From positions 87,230-151,229 of the forward strand of contig CAJNOI010000092.1 of assembly GCA_905250115.1 (NCBI GenBank): a DNA stretch of 64,000 nucleotides. The letters run 5' to 3'. A model generated the notes under the pieces. It saw only the letters and a list, made by a program, of their open reading frames with translations. It searched no databases and was not told the DNA's origin. This DNA comes from Adineta steineri. Taxonomy: Eukaryota > Rotifera > Eurotatoria > Adinetida > Adinetidae. Below are positions 1-12,800 of this stretch, piece by piece; position 1 is the stretch's first letter; every line of letters starts with the position of its first letter. The translations under genes were made by a program, and so were the position numbers.

Positions 1-261
1 TCAGTGGAATTGGACGGAATTCCTGGGAATTCCTACCGATTCCCACCGATTCCGGAATTGCGTGGACTACTACTAATTACGGAATTACACGGAATTCCTA
101 CCGATTCCGGAATTCCTACCAATTCCGGAATTATACGGAATTCCTACCAATTCCGGAATTGGACGGAACTCGATCAATTTTCGAGTGGGTATCGGATATT
201 ATGTGTCGATCGAGTTCCCGGAATTGAACGGAATCGATTCCGGAGCGGAACTGGTTCCTGA
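1..261. repeat. GGAATT-rich degenerate tandem repeat
   Basis: Short degenerate units built on GGAATTCC and ACCGATTCC follow one another from the window edge to about 261. The open frame across this stretch is a by-product of the periodicity, so I do not call a gene. The array may continue to the left of the window. Confidence 0.7.
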
Positions 262-1351
262 AATGTTCAACATTGCGGAATAGGATGACTGCTCTCAAAC
301 AGTTCTAATATGTCCAATACTTGATGATATTCTTATGAACTGAACCAACTGATAAAGCTTAGAAATTTGATTAGAGATTGTGACTAATCAACTTTCTTAA
401 TATACTGTCGAGAATGATCAGTGAGTCAGTTCAAGCACAAACATGAAATTTTTTTTAATGCTGATAGTTTGTTTGATCAGTTTGACTATTTCATACACAC
501 ATTCAAACACTTCGAGTATTTTGTGTATCACTCAAGATTAAACCTAAAATAAGTCGAAATTTACGTCCTGAATGAAGTACTCACCCACAACACTAGTAAG
601 ATCCACTTGTAAGAATGGAAATAACATGAATATAATCAACCATTGCGAACACATTATTTGAATAAATGTAATAATATGATATGTTTTAGGTATTATTTTT
701 TCCACTGATCCATTTGTGTAGATAGCACACATTTATTTATAGGAGGAAGGAAAACTTTTCAGCAATGGATTTGCTATGAGAAGATTGTTAATTGACAATT
801 CACACTTTTTTCTAGTTCAATTTGATATGCTTTTTGTGTTTCTCTTTGTGCGAATAATACAAGCTGTGAACTGACACTAAATGGTTAATTTCATTATTCA
901 TGAACATATTTGTTCGTCCATAGATAACTTGTTACTCTCAAAACTAAATCGTTTAACCTTGTACGAATAATATATGCTTTCCAAGAAAAGAAAACGAAAA
1001 AATTAACACCGAGGGCGTGGATGACATAGAAATCGTACATTTATCCTCAAGATGAGTATTATATGCAATTCATGCATTTTTCAACAATTCAATTTTCGCT
1101 GTCACATCTGAAATTATTCTCACAGAAAACAACGATATTTGAATATTAAAATTCGAATAGAACGGGAATAATTTCTTGATAAACTAACAAAATGGTGAAG
1201 AAATTTTTACGTTTGATTTATTAATAATTAAATACTTATAAGAAACATCGACAAATAAAGCATCGGAATATAAAAACAAATGTGTCATATTTGACTTGAT
1301 ATTCGATTATCATTGAATTCAGTTATTAATGAAATAGAAATATTGATAGGT
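262..1351. other. intergenic, no gene seen
   Basis: AT-rich spacer. A 62-codon frame at 544-732 (minus) has no recognisable motif and no splice-linked partner. I see nothing else here that I can support. Confidence 0.5.
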
Positions 1352-1828
1352 TCAATTGGATCGTCGTGACATAGTGATAACGAGATCTAAACTACAAGCT
1401 AATGTGCAGGCAAGACCAAGAGCAAAGAATAGGCTTCTCCAGGGCTGCCAACCCATGATGTATGCTATTGCATAACATATCCGAGCAAATAAATAAATAG
1501 CACCATAGACTATTGTGCGAATAACATTTCCATTGTTAGTATCAGAGAAAACAGCTGTTGCTAAGAGTAAAATTAGGAAGTAAGTGTCATTTTCTGAATC
1601 ATTAGTAATTGTTTTATTGACACGTACATCCTTGGTAAATCTGTTTTGAATCGGTGTTCCTACTGATTTTCTTTTCGTTCTATAATCTTCGGGAACTCGA
1701 CCAGGTGGTGTAGGTTTACCACGTGCTGCGACACCAGCAACAACCAACATTACTACACGTCGAAGCACCATTGTCAACATGAACCACGCAAAAACTGTCC
1801 CAGACTGTATAGTAGTTACGTCAACCAT
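1352..1828 (-). CDS. MAPEG-family membrane protein, microsomal glutathione S-transferase 1-like
   Basis: A single-exon reading frame of 158 residues, starting at the ATG at 1828-1826 and close to the usual MGST1 length (about 155). It has four hydrophobic segments, near residues 10-32, 83-95, 103-125 and 130-150. A basic loop precedes the motif NDSENDTYFL, which corresponds to the conserved NDLENI-type segment of MGST1, and the third helix carries RICYAIAYI, matching the RIYHTIAY signature. Family members are trimeric enzymes of the ER or outer mitochondrial membrane that conjugate glutathione to, or reduce, lipophilic electrophiles and lipid peroxides; that role is inferred from the family. 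The neighbours are unrelated and no intron is needed. The family call is fairly sure; the exact substrate is not known. Confidence 0.8.
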   Translation of the reverse strand: MVDVTTIQSGTVFAWFMLTMVLRRVVMLVVAGVAARGKPTPPGRVPEDYRTKRKSVGTPIQNRFTKDVRVNKTITNDSENDTYFLILLLATAVFSDTNNGNVIRTIVYGAIYLFARICYAIAYIMGWQPWRSLFFALGLACTLACSLDLVITMSRRSN

Positions 1829-2699
1829 AATTTATAATTAATAGCAGTTTTAATAAATTCAAACAATTTCTTTCAATTTTCACTGCGTTTGTTTTTATTT
1901 TGATACACACTGATAAAAATTTCCACGTTTTATTTTCCATTAACATTTTCTCTTTTTTTTTATTTCACTTATATCATGCACAGTTACACGCTTTGTAACA
2001 ACACCCATCATTATAGCAAAGCGTGAATTTACACAGTTTTGTTCTCAATTTTGTTTTTCTGTTTTTTTCATTCGATTCGAATATAGAAATCCTTGTGTTT
2101 TCAGTCAAATCAATGACACTTAGGTCAACTTCTTCAAAAGAAAAATTTGAACACAAAATTCTGCCACATCCTCATCCTCGCTATCTAATCATTTTGAATA
2201 TCAAAGATATCATCAGAAATATACGTTAACTAGGAAATAAATTTTTTGAATAAAGACTTCTTCATTCAAAATGTCATAGAAAAAGTTAACTATAGAATAA
2301 AGAGATAAACAATTTGAGAATTATTTTTAAAAATAGCAGGTGTGGTTTTTCTTAGCGTCCAATGTCATTTATTATATTTGATTTTCTTTTGATCATATTA
2401 CAGTCTTCAATACACGTCACATCAATTAACTCGTATAAATGAATACGGTCCATCTCCTCATATATTATTAACCGTTCTATCAATTTATTGATTTGGTTTT
2501 GAGCAGAGGAATTAATCATGATGCAAGTAGTACAAACAAATTTTAAATCATTTAGTTGCTTTCCTATAGATTAAAGACATACTTAAAATAATAAATAGTT
2601 AGCTCATATAAATAGTTTTCCTTACAATATTTAATTAAATTATCTTTATCTCTCGTTTTGTGAAACACGAACTAAAAGGAGTGTTGAAGTGTTAAGGGG
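1829..2699. other. intergenic, no gene seen
   Basis: AT-rich spacer upstream of the MAPEG gene. Two short overlapping frames on opposite strands near 1974-2229 show no domain or splice context. Promoter elements for the minus-strand gene would lie here, but none is distinct enough to name. Confidence 0.4.
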
Positions 2700-2727
2700 T
2701 AAAAATTTGCACCCACTACCCCCCACA

Positions 2728-3064
2728 CAGACGTAACCGACAGAACATCACAGACGTGACCGACCGAACATCAAAGGCGGCGATTAACATGGTATCATAG
2801 ACCGTCACTGACGTAACCGACAGGGCATAACAGACGCGACGGACAGAGCGTCACTGACGTGAGCGACATAAGCAGCACAAGAAGCCGAAATATCATGGAA
2901 ACCATCACAAACGTGACCGATAGAGCTTAGTAGACCATCAGTGACGTGACCAACAGAGCATGCTAAAAAATAACAGACGTGACCGACCGAGCATAGCAAA
3001 CCATCACTGACGTGACCGATAGGGCATCATAGATCATCACAGACGTGACCGACACATGTTCTTT
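2728..3064. repeat. minisatellite, unit about 30-35 bp
   Basis: About ten diverged copies of a unit containing CAGACGTGACCGACAGAGCAT, with ATCATAGACC-type linkers. The unit is much richer in GC than its surroundings. Copies differ by point changes and small indels, so the array is old. The minus-strand open frame inside it is a consequence of the repeat. Confidence 0.75.
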
Positions 3065-3112
3065 TGACCTGGTGACAGCCCTGATCGACAAGGTATCATA
3101 GACCTTTATGTA

Positions 3113-3166
3113 GAGTGTGGGTGTAGGCATAAACGAGCAAAGATTACGATATTCACACTCACACAG
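3113..3166. repeat. TGTGGG/CCCACA inverted pair (locus 1)
   Basis: A G-rich arm (GAGTGTGGGTGTAGG) is followed after about 23 bp by a C-rich arm (ATTCACACTCACACAG). This is one of about nineteen short telomere-repeat-like loci in the window; most are inverted pairs, always with the G-rich arm first on the plus strand. Confidence 0.65.
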
Positions 3167-3400
3167 CTGTTAAAACGCCAATAAAGCGAGTACATCATAT
3201 ATAAATTATTTCTCTCCTGTATTTCTATACTTTTATGCCACAGAAGGAGGCAAAATCCGCCTCATAAAAATACAATTAAACTATCTTCTTGAAGGTAGAA
3301 ACAACAGTTAGATCGTGTTTCACATTTTAATTCCACCAGGGATTGCGCTAACAGCTTTTTATTCACTGAATATAATAATCATAGGCCATTTTATTCTAAT

Positions 3401-3783
3401 TCATACACTTGTACAGTTTTTAAATAAAGTCTTATCATATGTTTCCTTCATTTTTTTCATTAACGTTTTATAATGATGTAATGCTAATTCATATTGACAA
3501 GGTTGTTCAAAACGCCAACCAACTTTCATATCTAAATCAACAAGACGTTCGTTTTTATTCGATGATGTTACATATTATAATCAATATCGATATCAATTAA
3601 TTTCCTTGAATATTCTGTTGTTAAATTTTGATATAGATTTTTGTTTTTACAAAATATTAAAAATGAATCAAATATGGAACGAGAATAATTTCCTGGTGTT
3701 ATAACAATTATTTTATACGATTTATTAACAATTTTAATATAATCTATTATGAGTCTACCATTGTTGAAGTTTATCTGATCCAC
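3401..3783 (-). pseudogene. decayed unrecognised coding remnant
   Basis: On the minus strand a coding-like stretch (3783-3568) ends in a stop. A second stretch in a different frame (about 3570-3401) reads as a plausible protein tail containing VDLDMKVGWRFEQP and ends in a TGA. The two could be one frameshifted gene or two exons whose splice sites I cannot place. I do not recognise the family and no complete gene can be built. Confidence 0.25.
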
Positions 3784-4705
3784 ATGAAAAGATACTATTT
3801 CGCCAATGAATAAAGTGATTTTTATGTAGATGACAAAGTTTTGGATATTTCTATTTGAAAATACAATAAAATATTGTTCGTAATATATTTGCTAATGTAT
3901 AGCGTATGTCTCAATTGATTTATTCATCATTATAATAAGAGTCTATTTTTTTCGTTTTTATTCAATTCTATATATAAAAAGTGTAAGTGGGTTTTTTCGA
4001 AGTTATAGGTAATCATTTCATTTCATGTAGGCAATAACATATTCTTTTTTATTTCTTTAAGGTAAAATTCAGCATATGAGTAATCATGACTAATCTTTTT
4101 TTATCAGTGAAAAAGAAATAAAACAATAAAATTTTGCTCTTCCGAAAGAATATCGAATGTAAAATATTTTTTTCTTTCTTTTCTTTTTCACGTTTAATTA
4201 ATAGAAAGGATAAACTAACTTATGTTGTAACAATATATAATACCTTTTATTTTATTTTTAAATATACTACTATTCATCAGATCGACATATTTTAACATAG
4301 TTTCAATAGTTCTGTAGGTATTCAATTTTTATAAGTCTCGATAATATGTCATTTTACATTCAACTTTTTTAAGTGTTTCATAAATTCGAACGAAAATGTC
4401 ATTTTTTATGTGATACTAAAATATAGATAAGCATTTAACAGATATATTTCATGAGTAACATTCAACTTAGCATAGAAAAATAAACTGTAGTCGATTGTTT
4501 TTTTGAAGTAAGAAAATACTAAACGGTACTTATTTATTGTCGTTCACATAACTTTTCTCGCTTTCTTGATAAATGATGAAGGCGAGAGTGAGGATAAGGA
4601 GCGAATAGCGAGTAGAACCAGTCGGATTAGATCCGTGTAGAGGTCCAAAATTCTCTGTTGAGCAGATCTGGGTTTGTGTTTACATTCAAAGACTTAGCAT
4701 CTAAT

Positions 4706-5125
4706 ATGTTTCATTTACAAGTAAAATCTGATTATAATTCTACTATTTCTAGATCACTGTCACAATTATCTGAGAGACGTAAAGAGTATGCTAGTCACCC
4801 AGATGAATAAACAAGAAAACATGTATTGTATTCTCGAAGCGTCAATTATGTTCAGATGAAAAAACTCATTGAAAATGTTACGAGTACAATTTAAAATCCT
4901 GGTTTAAGTCTGAAAATCTTGCATTTGACGGCCTCTAATGATGAAGATAAAAAGAAATTTTCGTGGAGCGATAATAAACAAGTACCCCTTTCCTCAAAAT
5001 TAAACTCGATGACAGCGGAACGAAAAAAACAGACTCATAGCGAGTTAATGAGCGAAACGACTGCTATCGTTCCTACTCAGATCAAAAAAACAGTTAAAAT
5101 TAAATCTGATAAATCGATTTTTTAA
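4706..5125 (+). pseudogene. decayed 140-codon frame with two in-frame stops
   Basis: From an ATG at 4706 one frame stays coding-like to 5125 but is cut by TAA at about 4808 and again near 4892. The last part (4919-5122) is Lys/Ser-rich and hydrophilic. No domain is recognisable. It could be a relic of a small gene or chance openness; the call is weak. Confidence 0.2.
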
Positions 5126-5444
5126 ATTTTTGTTGAATCATTTTCGAAATATACATGCATATTGTGTTATGAGTCAGATTGGAAAAAGTGGCTTTATAAT
5201 ATTGTATTACACTTTAAGCTGTAAATATTTGCTCTTTTATCTTAACTAGAAAAAATGAGTAAGAAATAAGTAAATATTATACTTGACACATGCAATATAA
5301 ATATCGCGTTGCTAAAGATGAGGTTGATAGTTTATGATTATTATATAAGTATCAAGAAAAAAAAGAGAAAAACTTTGACATTTTACTTCATCAATTTTAT
5401 ACAATTTTACGTATTGTGTAGCAATAGACTTGAGAAGAAAAAAT

Positions 5445-5517
5445 GGGGATATAGGTGTCGGTGTAGATATTAATTTTTTTTCGTCTACATCCTCACCCAC
5501 ATTCATACTCACACTCA
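5445..5517. repeat. TGTGGG/CCCACA inverted pair (locus 2)
   Basis: A G-rich arm (GGTGTCGGTGTAG) and a longer C-rich arm (CCTCACCCAC, then ACTCACACTC) flank a T-rich spacer. It lies 170 bp upstream of the ART/TPR gene. Confidence 0.6.
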
Positions 5518-5690
5518 TCGAGTTTCTATGAAGTTTTTATTTCTCTTTCTCTATTGCTGACGTTAGATTGAATGTACTACAAATGGAATTTTTGTTTATA
5601 TACCACTTTGTTAACTCTATGCCAATATTTTAATTTTAGAATAAAATCAAATTCGAAAAATAACTGTGAACACCAACATACGAATAATTC

Positions 5691-7856
5691 ATGGCAAATT
5701 ACTGTTTTTTTCATATGATTATTTATTTTATTTTGAATATATCATTTCTAAATGGTTCTCTTATTATTGTATGTGTTGAGAAGGATATAACTGTAGAAGA
5801 TTCATACATAAAAATGGAATATCAGTTACGTCATCTAACAGATACTTTAAAAACATATGATGAAGAACAAAAATGTACTGATTATATTTCAACTATACCT
5901 CTGCACTCTCAGCCATCGTCTGTTTATTTTATTTTATCTGACAAATTTTGCGACAAAATCTGTCCTATTATTCAACAGCAGCAACAAATCAAACCATCAA
6001 TCTATATATTTTCTCCTCGAAATATACCACTTACATCTATGCGTGAAGGATCGGAAAATAAACGTTATCAATACTTTCTTAGTCACATCCGCCTTATCCA
6101 GAGTCTATCAAAAGATCTTGATACTGAAGAAAAAATATCAATGAGTATTTATATACAAGACATGAAAAACGTTTCACTAAAATATTTAGATAAAGAAAGT
6201 CAAACATTTCTTCTGTATCAAAAGTTAACTATTACTTTTCTAGAACATCAACGTAGCACAACAGCAACAGATGATTTTATGAATATATTTAAGCAATATA
6301 TGGAAAGATACATAGTCAATCTCGAAGATCCTCATATATTTAAAGATATAATACTATGGTATAAATCTGATACATTTATTTCTCAATTATTAAATGAAGC
6401 ATTAAGAACAAAAAATATTAATCTTTTATATAAACTTCGATCCTTTATTATTAATCTTATGATTAAATTATCTAATCAACATTCTAATATATTATTAGAT
6501 GATAATAATTAAATTTTAACATCATATCGCAAACAGTGTATGACAAAAGAAAAATTAATTAAACTAAAAGTGAATGTTAATCGATTTTTATCTATAAATG
6601 AATTTTATTTGACAACAATTGAAAAACCAACTCATATTCTAGAGCAATCAGAATCAGCAGACATGGAATGTGTTTTATTCCAAATCGATATTGATACAAG
6701 CACGGAAACGATTCATTCTTATACCATAATTAATAGTTATAGATCAGAAATATTATTTACATTTGGAACAGTATTTCAGATACATTCAGTTGCATTGGAT
6801 ACAAATACTCATATATGGAATGTTAAATTGGTCATAAATAAAGAAGTAGAAAATCAAGTTATAGATTTGATCGGTCAATTAAGAGATAAATTTGGTTATC
6901 CATTTGATTTTATGACAATGGGAGACCTGATGGATGACCTAGAAGAATATAATAAAGCAATCGAATTTTATAGAATATTTTTAAATGAAACATCTGAAGA
7001 TGATGAATATATTCCAATGGCTTATAAGCATCTTGGGCTTAGTTATTATAATAATGCATCCTATACAGAAGCACTCGAAAATTATTACAAAACATTGATG
7101 CTTTATCGGTCTCGATCCATTTCACCACATGATAAACTGTTTGTTGATATATATAGACATATTGGGTTCGCATATTCTGCTCGACATCAGTATGCAATAG
7201 CAATCGACTATTACAAAGAAGCGGTTCGAATTCAGAAAACACATTTGTCATACATGAGTACGACGGATTTCACCCACGTTATTGGTATGGCGTACTCTGA
7301 AATCGGTGATAAACAAAAAGCTCTTGACTATTTAAGTAGAACAGCATTGATAAAACATGAAGATTCGCCGTTTATGATGCTGTCCGATGATCCGTCGTTT
7401 AAAAAGACAATCGATTATACCACTGCACTTGAGAGTTTTCAAAAAGTGTTAACACATTTATTAAACAATAAGTCTTCAGAAACACAGCAATTTGATTATG
7501 ATATTGCAACGTTACATTATAAAATCGGTGAAATTTATTTTAAAATGGAAAAGTACGAGGAAGCATTGAATCAATTTAAAAATGGTGTTGATATTTATTT
7601 AAATCTATTTCCATTAACTCTTTCTAATCTTGTAAGAAACTATGATACAATAACAGATACGTCAATTCTAATTTTACAGAATTATCTTTCTGAACATGAA
7701 TTTCATTTTCGAATGATACCACTTCGTTATTCATTACTTGCTAAAACTTATGATTATATGGCAACAACTTATTTTTTAGACTCCGAACATATTGAAACTA
7801 CTTTGAGTATATATAAATTGTCTACTGCAGTTGAATCGATTCAACAAGATTATTAA
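5691..7856 (+). pseudogene. ART-like domain + TPR protein, interrupted by one in-frame stop
   Basis: Two stretches, 5691-6512 and 6540-7856, lie in the same frame and are separated only by a TAA at 6510-6512; together they span 722 codons. The first part has a hydrophobic N-terminus and the helical region that precedes the catalytic domain in bdelloid ART/TPR proteins. In-frame codons after the stop spell YRKQ where arginine ADP-ribosyltransferases have YRG. Further on, the S-T-S motif reads LTT near 6605-6625, and the final E-x-E motif is reduced to R-S-E (SEILF, near 6747). The catalytic triad is therefore degenerate apart from the last Glu. From about 6925 onward there are roughly six TPR-like helix pairs (for example YIPMAYKHLGLSYYNNASY). 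The single stop could be a true nonsense mutation, a sequencing error or a readthrough site. With the eroded active site I favour a decaying or non-enzymatic copy. Confidence 0.65.
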
Positions 7857-7957
7857 TAATATATTGATAAAAAACTAATCTTCTTTTGAAATAAACGAGA
7901 GTTTTTCTTTGATTGATTTTTTTTGCACTTTCGGCTGGAAGCGTTTGCTTTCATTTT

Positions 7958-8032
7958 GAGGGTGTGTTTGTGGATGTAGATGAGAAAAGAATAAATTATA
8001 CCAAGTCCCAGCCACATCTATCTTCACCCTAG
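7958..8032. repeat. TGTGGG/CCCACA inverted pair (locus 3)
   Basis: GAGGGTGTGTTTGTGG on the left and a degenerate C-rich arm ending CACCCTAG on the right. It lies just downstream of the ART/TPR gene. Confidence 0.55.
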
Positions 8033-8410
8033 TGAGTTTCTTTGATGCGTATAAGAGATAAATTTCAGAATTCAGATTGTATTGAATGATCATCTCGATG
8101 AACAAAATAAATATACATTTATTTAAGCAAATACGTACAAAAACGACATTGAATATAGAATAAAAATATGCGTCATATAGTTAGATCACCGAAAAACAAA
8201 AAGTTATTATTTTATGACTCTTGTAAATGGATACGACATAATTTATACACAAACGTATGTGAATAAAGAAATAAAAGTGCTAAAAGACATTTTTACTATT
8301 ACTTTACATGTATGGGATGACATGAGATGATAGCAATATGTTTTAAAGATTGAATCGATTAACTAGTTGACTGCTTTCACTATATCTCAGTTTGGAATAG
8401 TGATCGAATA

Positions 8411-9884
8411 CTAACGCCATCGCCAAATGAAGAGATGCTTGAGTTCATGTCGAAACAACTTACTTGACAATGTAAAAACAAAGAAACTTGTACAAGCACC
8501 CGTGGTAGATAACAGACCGGCGATGTTTGTGAACAAATTGACTTGAGCAAACTGGAGATCATCTAATACTGTGTTTATCGTTAGCGAAATATAGATATAG
8601 GAACCTGAAATAGGAGTTGTCAGCACTGCAAAGTAGGCACATTGAGCTATCATCATTCGAATTAACTGTCGATCAGCTGTCTTTTGACGTTGTAGTTTTT
8701 CTTGTATAGGTGCTACTGATGCATTTTCGGATTTAGTTGTAATATGCGATGCGTTAACTCTTCCTACTGAATGTTGAACATGTCGAATGGTGAGCGATCC
8801 AAAAATAAGCATAATAACCGATGGACCTAAGCTAAATATGATCAAATTCCAGATACCAGTAAAAAGTGGGTTTGCACTTGAGCCTGCGTAGCATTTCCCG
8901 ACTGTTGATGTGTTTTCATATTGAACTAGTATATGGGTATATGCAACACCAACAATTATCACCATGAGTGGAATCGCTCGACATACAACACGAAGAGTAC
9001 TCCACGCTCGTAATGTAGCAGAAGTTGAACTGCACAGAAATCTGTCGTAAAGAAAGACCTTTATGGAGGAACTCATTCAAAAACTTTTCTTTAAACTTAA
9101 GTTATGAATGTTATTTACATGTAATTACACTCACTCTGCGTAGGGACAATTTGACGAATGGCATGTATTCCTTGAAACTGTCGGATAGTTTTTATTTTGT
9201 TTTACACGGACTCGAGGAAATACTCGACTAGAGTGGGTTTTACAGAGTTGAAAGCGAATAAACCACTTTAAAAAGGATTCTTTTCAGTAGGAAGAATTAA
9301 GTATGTATCAATTAATAGTGCGTTCAGTGAAAATCGTTACGAGAATTCTGAAGATCCGTCGATACTATCTTCAATATATTTGAAAACATTTCTTTTAATT
9401 CGAGTTATATCTATAACGCATCAAAGCTATCTGTATCATAAGAATTCGAAGCTTTAATTTCTACTTACCGATCAATAGAAGCAAGAACGATAAACCATGA
9501 TGCTAGAGCCCTAAAAATACAAAAGAAGAAGAAGATGATTTGATAGACAGTTTAAAAATAGAGACAATACCGGGCACAAAGCAAAATCCATGTAAGAATT
9601 TTACATGATGCAGTTGAGTATTTAAAAACATCATAATTGTAGATATATTGAAGAAGACGTAGTGGTGTATTGACATATGTCACAAACAAGCCTATTATCG
9701 TTGCTGATAAAAAGTAACATGCACATGGATTGGAACGAAGTATCGGACGTGTAAACACATAAATGCTTAATGAATGACCGATTGTGCCAAGAGCAATTAA
9801 TGCAAAAGCCCAAAATAAGTAAAATATTTCATTGGCATAATTAAGAGCGTTAATTTCAGCAATAGTAGCATTTGATAATGGCAT
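8411..9884 (-). CDS. rhodopsin-like orphan GPCR, three exons
   Basis: Three exons on the minus strand, 9884-9571, 9510-9469 and 9041-8411, join in phase to 328 residues. The start is the ATG at 9884, giving an N-terminus with an N-A-T glycosylation site. Exon 1 carries helices 1-3. The 42-nt exon 2 encodes the end of helix 3, with ASID completed by Arg across the junction (a D-R-F variant of DRY). Exon 3 carries helices 4-7. A second acceptor at 9030 would drop four residues, but the one used keeps the DRFLCSS motif seen in relatives. Donors are GTATTG and GTAAGT. The layout matches the receptor at 29684-30797, another member of the bdelloid orphan receptors distantly resembling neuropeptide receptors. 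The ligand is unknown; G-protein signalling at the plasma membrane is inferred from the fold. Confidence 0.75.
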
Positions 9885-12800
9885 ATTCTTATCGAATAAT
9901 ACCTCTAAATAATGAAAAAAAGAAAAATAAAGTTCGATATATTGATAAGAAATCAAAATATGAACGCTAGTTGTTGATAATTGTCTTTTTTTATTCTGTT
10001 TCGTCTGACAAATACCTAGTGTTATACTTTGTTTTCTTTAACAATTATTCTGAAGTGCTATTCAAATTTAATTTGTTGTTTCCACAATCATTATTTTTTT
10101 CCATTATATTATATTTTCGAGTACTTTATACTGAATTTCTTTAGAAAAAAAGAATTCGATATATAATAGAAACTGTTATATTTTGTGGGAAAATATCATT
10201 CATTAAAATGCGACTTCTCTTATAGTAAAACTTGTTAGAACAAGTAAATGTATTGCGAACTAAATCTTTAACAAATTATACTTAATTATCAAAATAATCC
10301 AAATTCACTTGAGTTTCGATAATTATTTACTGAAACCATAGTTTTATTTGGCAATCGTGTTTTCTCTAGGTTTCACAATTACATGGGCGAAAGAATTATA
10401 AATTCATTAATTTTTTGACACAGAAATGTGTCTTCCTCCGACAATTTTTTCGCATGATTTTGTCACATAGCGTATAATAGAAAACAAGCTGTCAAAACTA
10501 ATTTCCTTGTTCGGTACTACACTACTACAAATTATGAAAAACAACATCTAGGATTATTCAACAGAAATGTAAACTATCACTAGGAGTGCTACTTTCTTTT
10601 TCTTTTGTTATAGAAAGACTACTAGATCGAAATATAACGATCTCTAACCACTGATTATCGAAGTTTTTCATTTTTATATTCATTAGTATATTAGCGTATA
10701 TAAAAAACAATCAAATCATCAATTCTGTACTTGATTATACTGCACATTTAGCTTTAATCAAAAACTAATGCAGAACATAAAATGATAACAGACATGACAT
10801 TGCGATTATATAACCAGGATCATTTTTATGCATTACAAGTTAGAAGTTTGAACGTATTTAAGGCCATCAATATGCAAAACAAAAGGAAATATATTTTCTA
10901 AAATATCTTATTTTTCTATCTTATTGTACAAAACTATAAGAGTAGTTAGAAAATTTGCTGTCAATCAGTGATATCTATGAACAAGAAAATCTTTGAATTC
11001 AATAAACTTTTTAAGAATACTTGTATATCATAATAGTTTGATAAAAAGAAACATGTAAAAGATCAATATTGTTTTGTAAATTATACATCTAATTGATAAA
11101 CTGATCAAATAAAAGTCCTATAAACGAAAATGATTTAAGAATAAATTTATTATTAATAAATGACAAAGTAAATTCGAATTAATTCAATTTTTAAATTAAT
11201 CACATCAAATAAATTGAAAAGAACAATAGAATAAATTCCACAATTGATTTTATCTTCAAATTAATGACATAGTTGTTTGATAGAAGTCCTTCTAAAATAT
11301 TAATTATTAAAGAAAGATAGGTGTGCCTTGACAGATAAGATATTCACACCTTCAAGATCTGTTTTTTATCACATATGAGAAAACTCGATATCTTGCATAA
11401 AATTATAAATAATCGAAATTTAAAATTGAGGATAAGTGGTAATTGATGAACGACTAAAACTGGAGATAGAAAGTATGTTATTTTTTGTCAAGTTGTCTCA
11501 TTCTTCATGTATCCTTACTCTCAAGCATAATGAAATATGACTATATTTATTTGATTTTTAAGAATTCCTCCTAGAAATATTGATTAAGTTTTAAATTCAA
11601 CTTATCTGATATACTTCTATTAATGAATTCATGATCAATTCATATATCTAATCACATGTTAGTAGTATCACTTATTCTTATAATGAAAGATTTTTATTAC
11701 AGTTGTCATTTGATAATGTTCCCAGATATGCTTTAATTGTTTTTCTATTTAATAAAAAAAATCTCATTATTGTTTTTTTTTTCTCAGTATGTTTGAAGAG
11801 TCTTGTTCGTCCATGCAGAATATCATAAATAACAGAAACATGACAATACATTTTGTAGATTTATCATGACCCTAGAAAAAGTTTAGAGAGTACCTGCATA
11901 TATGGAAGTTGTAGTCTGATTATTACAAAATAAATTAATCAATATTAAAATGATACAGATAGCTCATCATTTGTATTTTTTAATAAACGGAGAAGATAGT
12001 ACATCAATTTTGATTGATAATATTCTATAAAATAAAAAGTTATTTGTATGTGTTAATAAATGTTTTTTTAATATAATTTTCTATTAATATATGTTTGTTT
12101 AGGAATAAAAATATAAAACCTGATTGAACACTTGTGTGAATAGTCCCAAGAGTTTTTGAAAAATAATAAAAAAGAAAAGAAAATATAATTACTTTTATTA
12201 TTTTACTTGTTCGGGTAAGTTGTTAAGAAAACTAAATCAAATGCAGCGAAAATTTATCTATTAGAATTCAAAGTTTATTATAAAATTTGATTAGATCATG
12301 ACTTATTCGATAGACTACTAGCCTAAGAAGAGATAATGACTTTTGTCTGTTTGTATATCGGAGACCGGCAACGAATCAAAATATCTAAAATATGATATCC
12401 TTCGGTGAAGATAAAAAAACTTTTAATTGAGTATTTTTCATAATTGTTTCAGCCCTTTGAGAGCGAGTATTGTATAGATGTGTTTTGGTTCTGAATCCAC
12501 TAGCAACTAACTCAAACATGTCTTCTATAATACTTTTTCGATAGAAATACCAATGATAGATTGGTACAGTGTTATTTAAAGTTTTCAGAGGAAAAAAATT
12601 TTACTAAATCAGAATTATGAAGAAAATCGTTTATAAAAGACTTTCTGATTTCAACATTATATTATTCATTAATCAGCATTGAAGAAACGATGTTGATGAG
12701 CCGGAAAATTATACTTTTTTTTGAAGATTTAAAAGAATATAGGGTTTTCATCTGAATAATACTCTGATGTTAATCTTATATTTTTTTATAAGTACTTAGA

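Noticed and set aside
2805-2999. 64-codon Cys/His-containing frame on the minus strand
   Set aside because: It lies wholly in the 30-35 bp minisatellite and its periodicity follows the DNA repeat.
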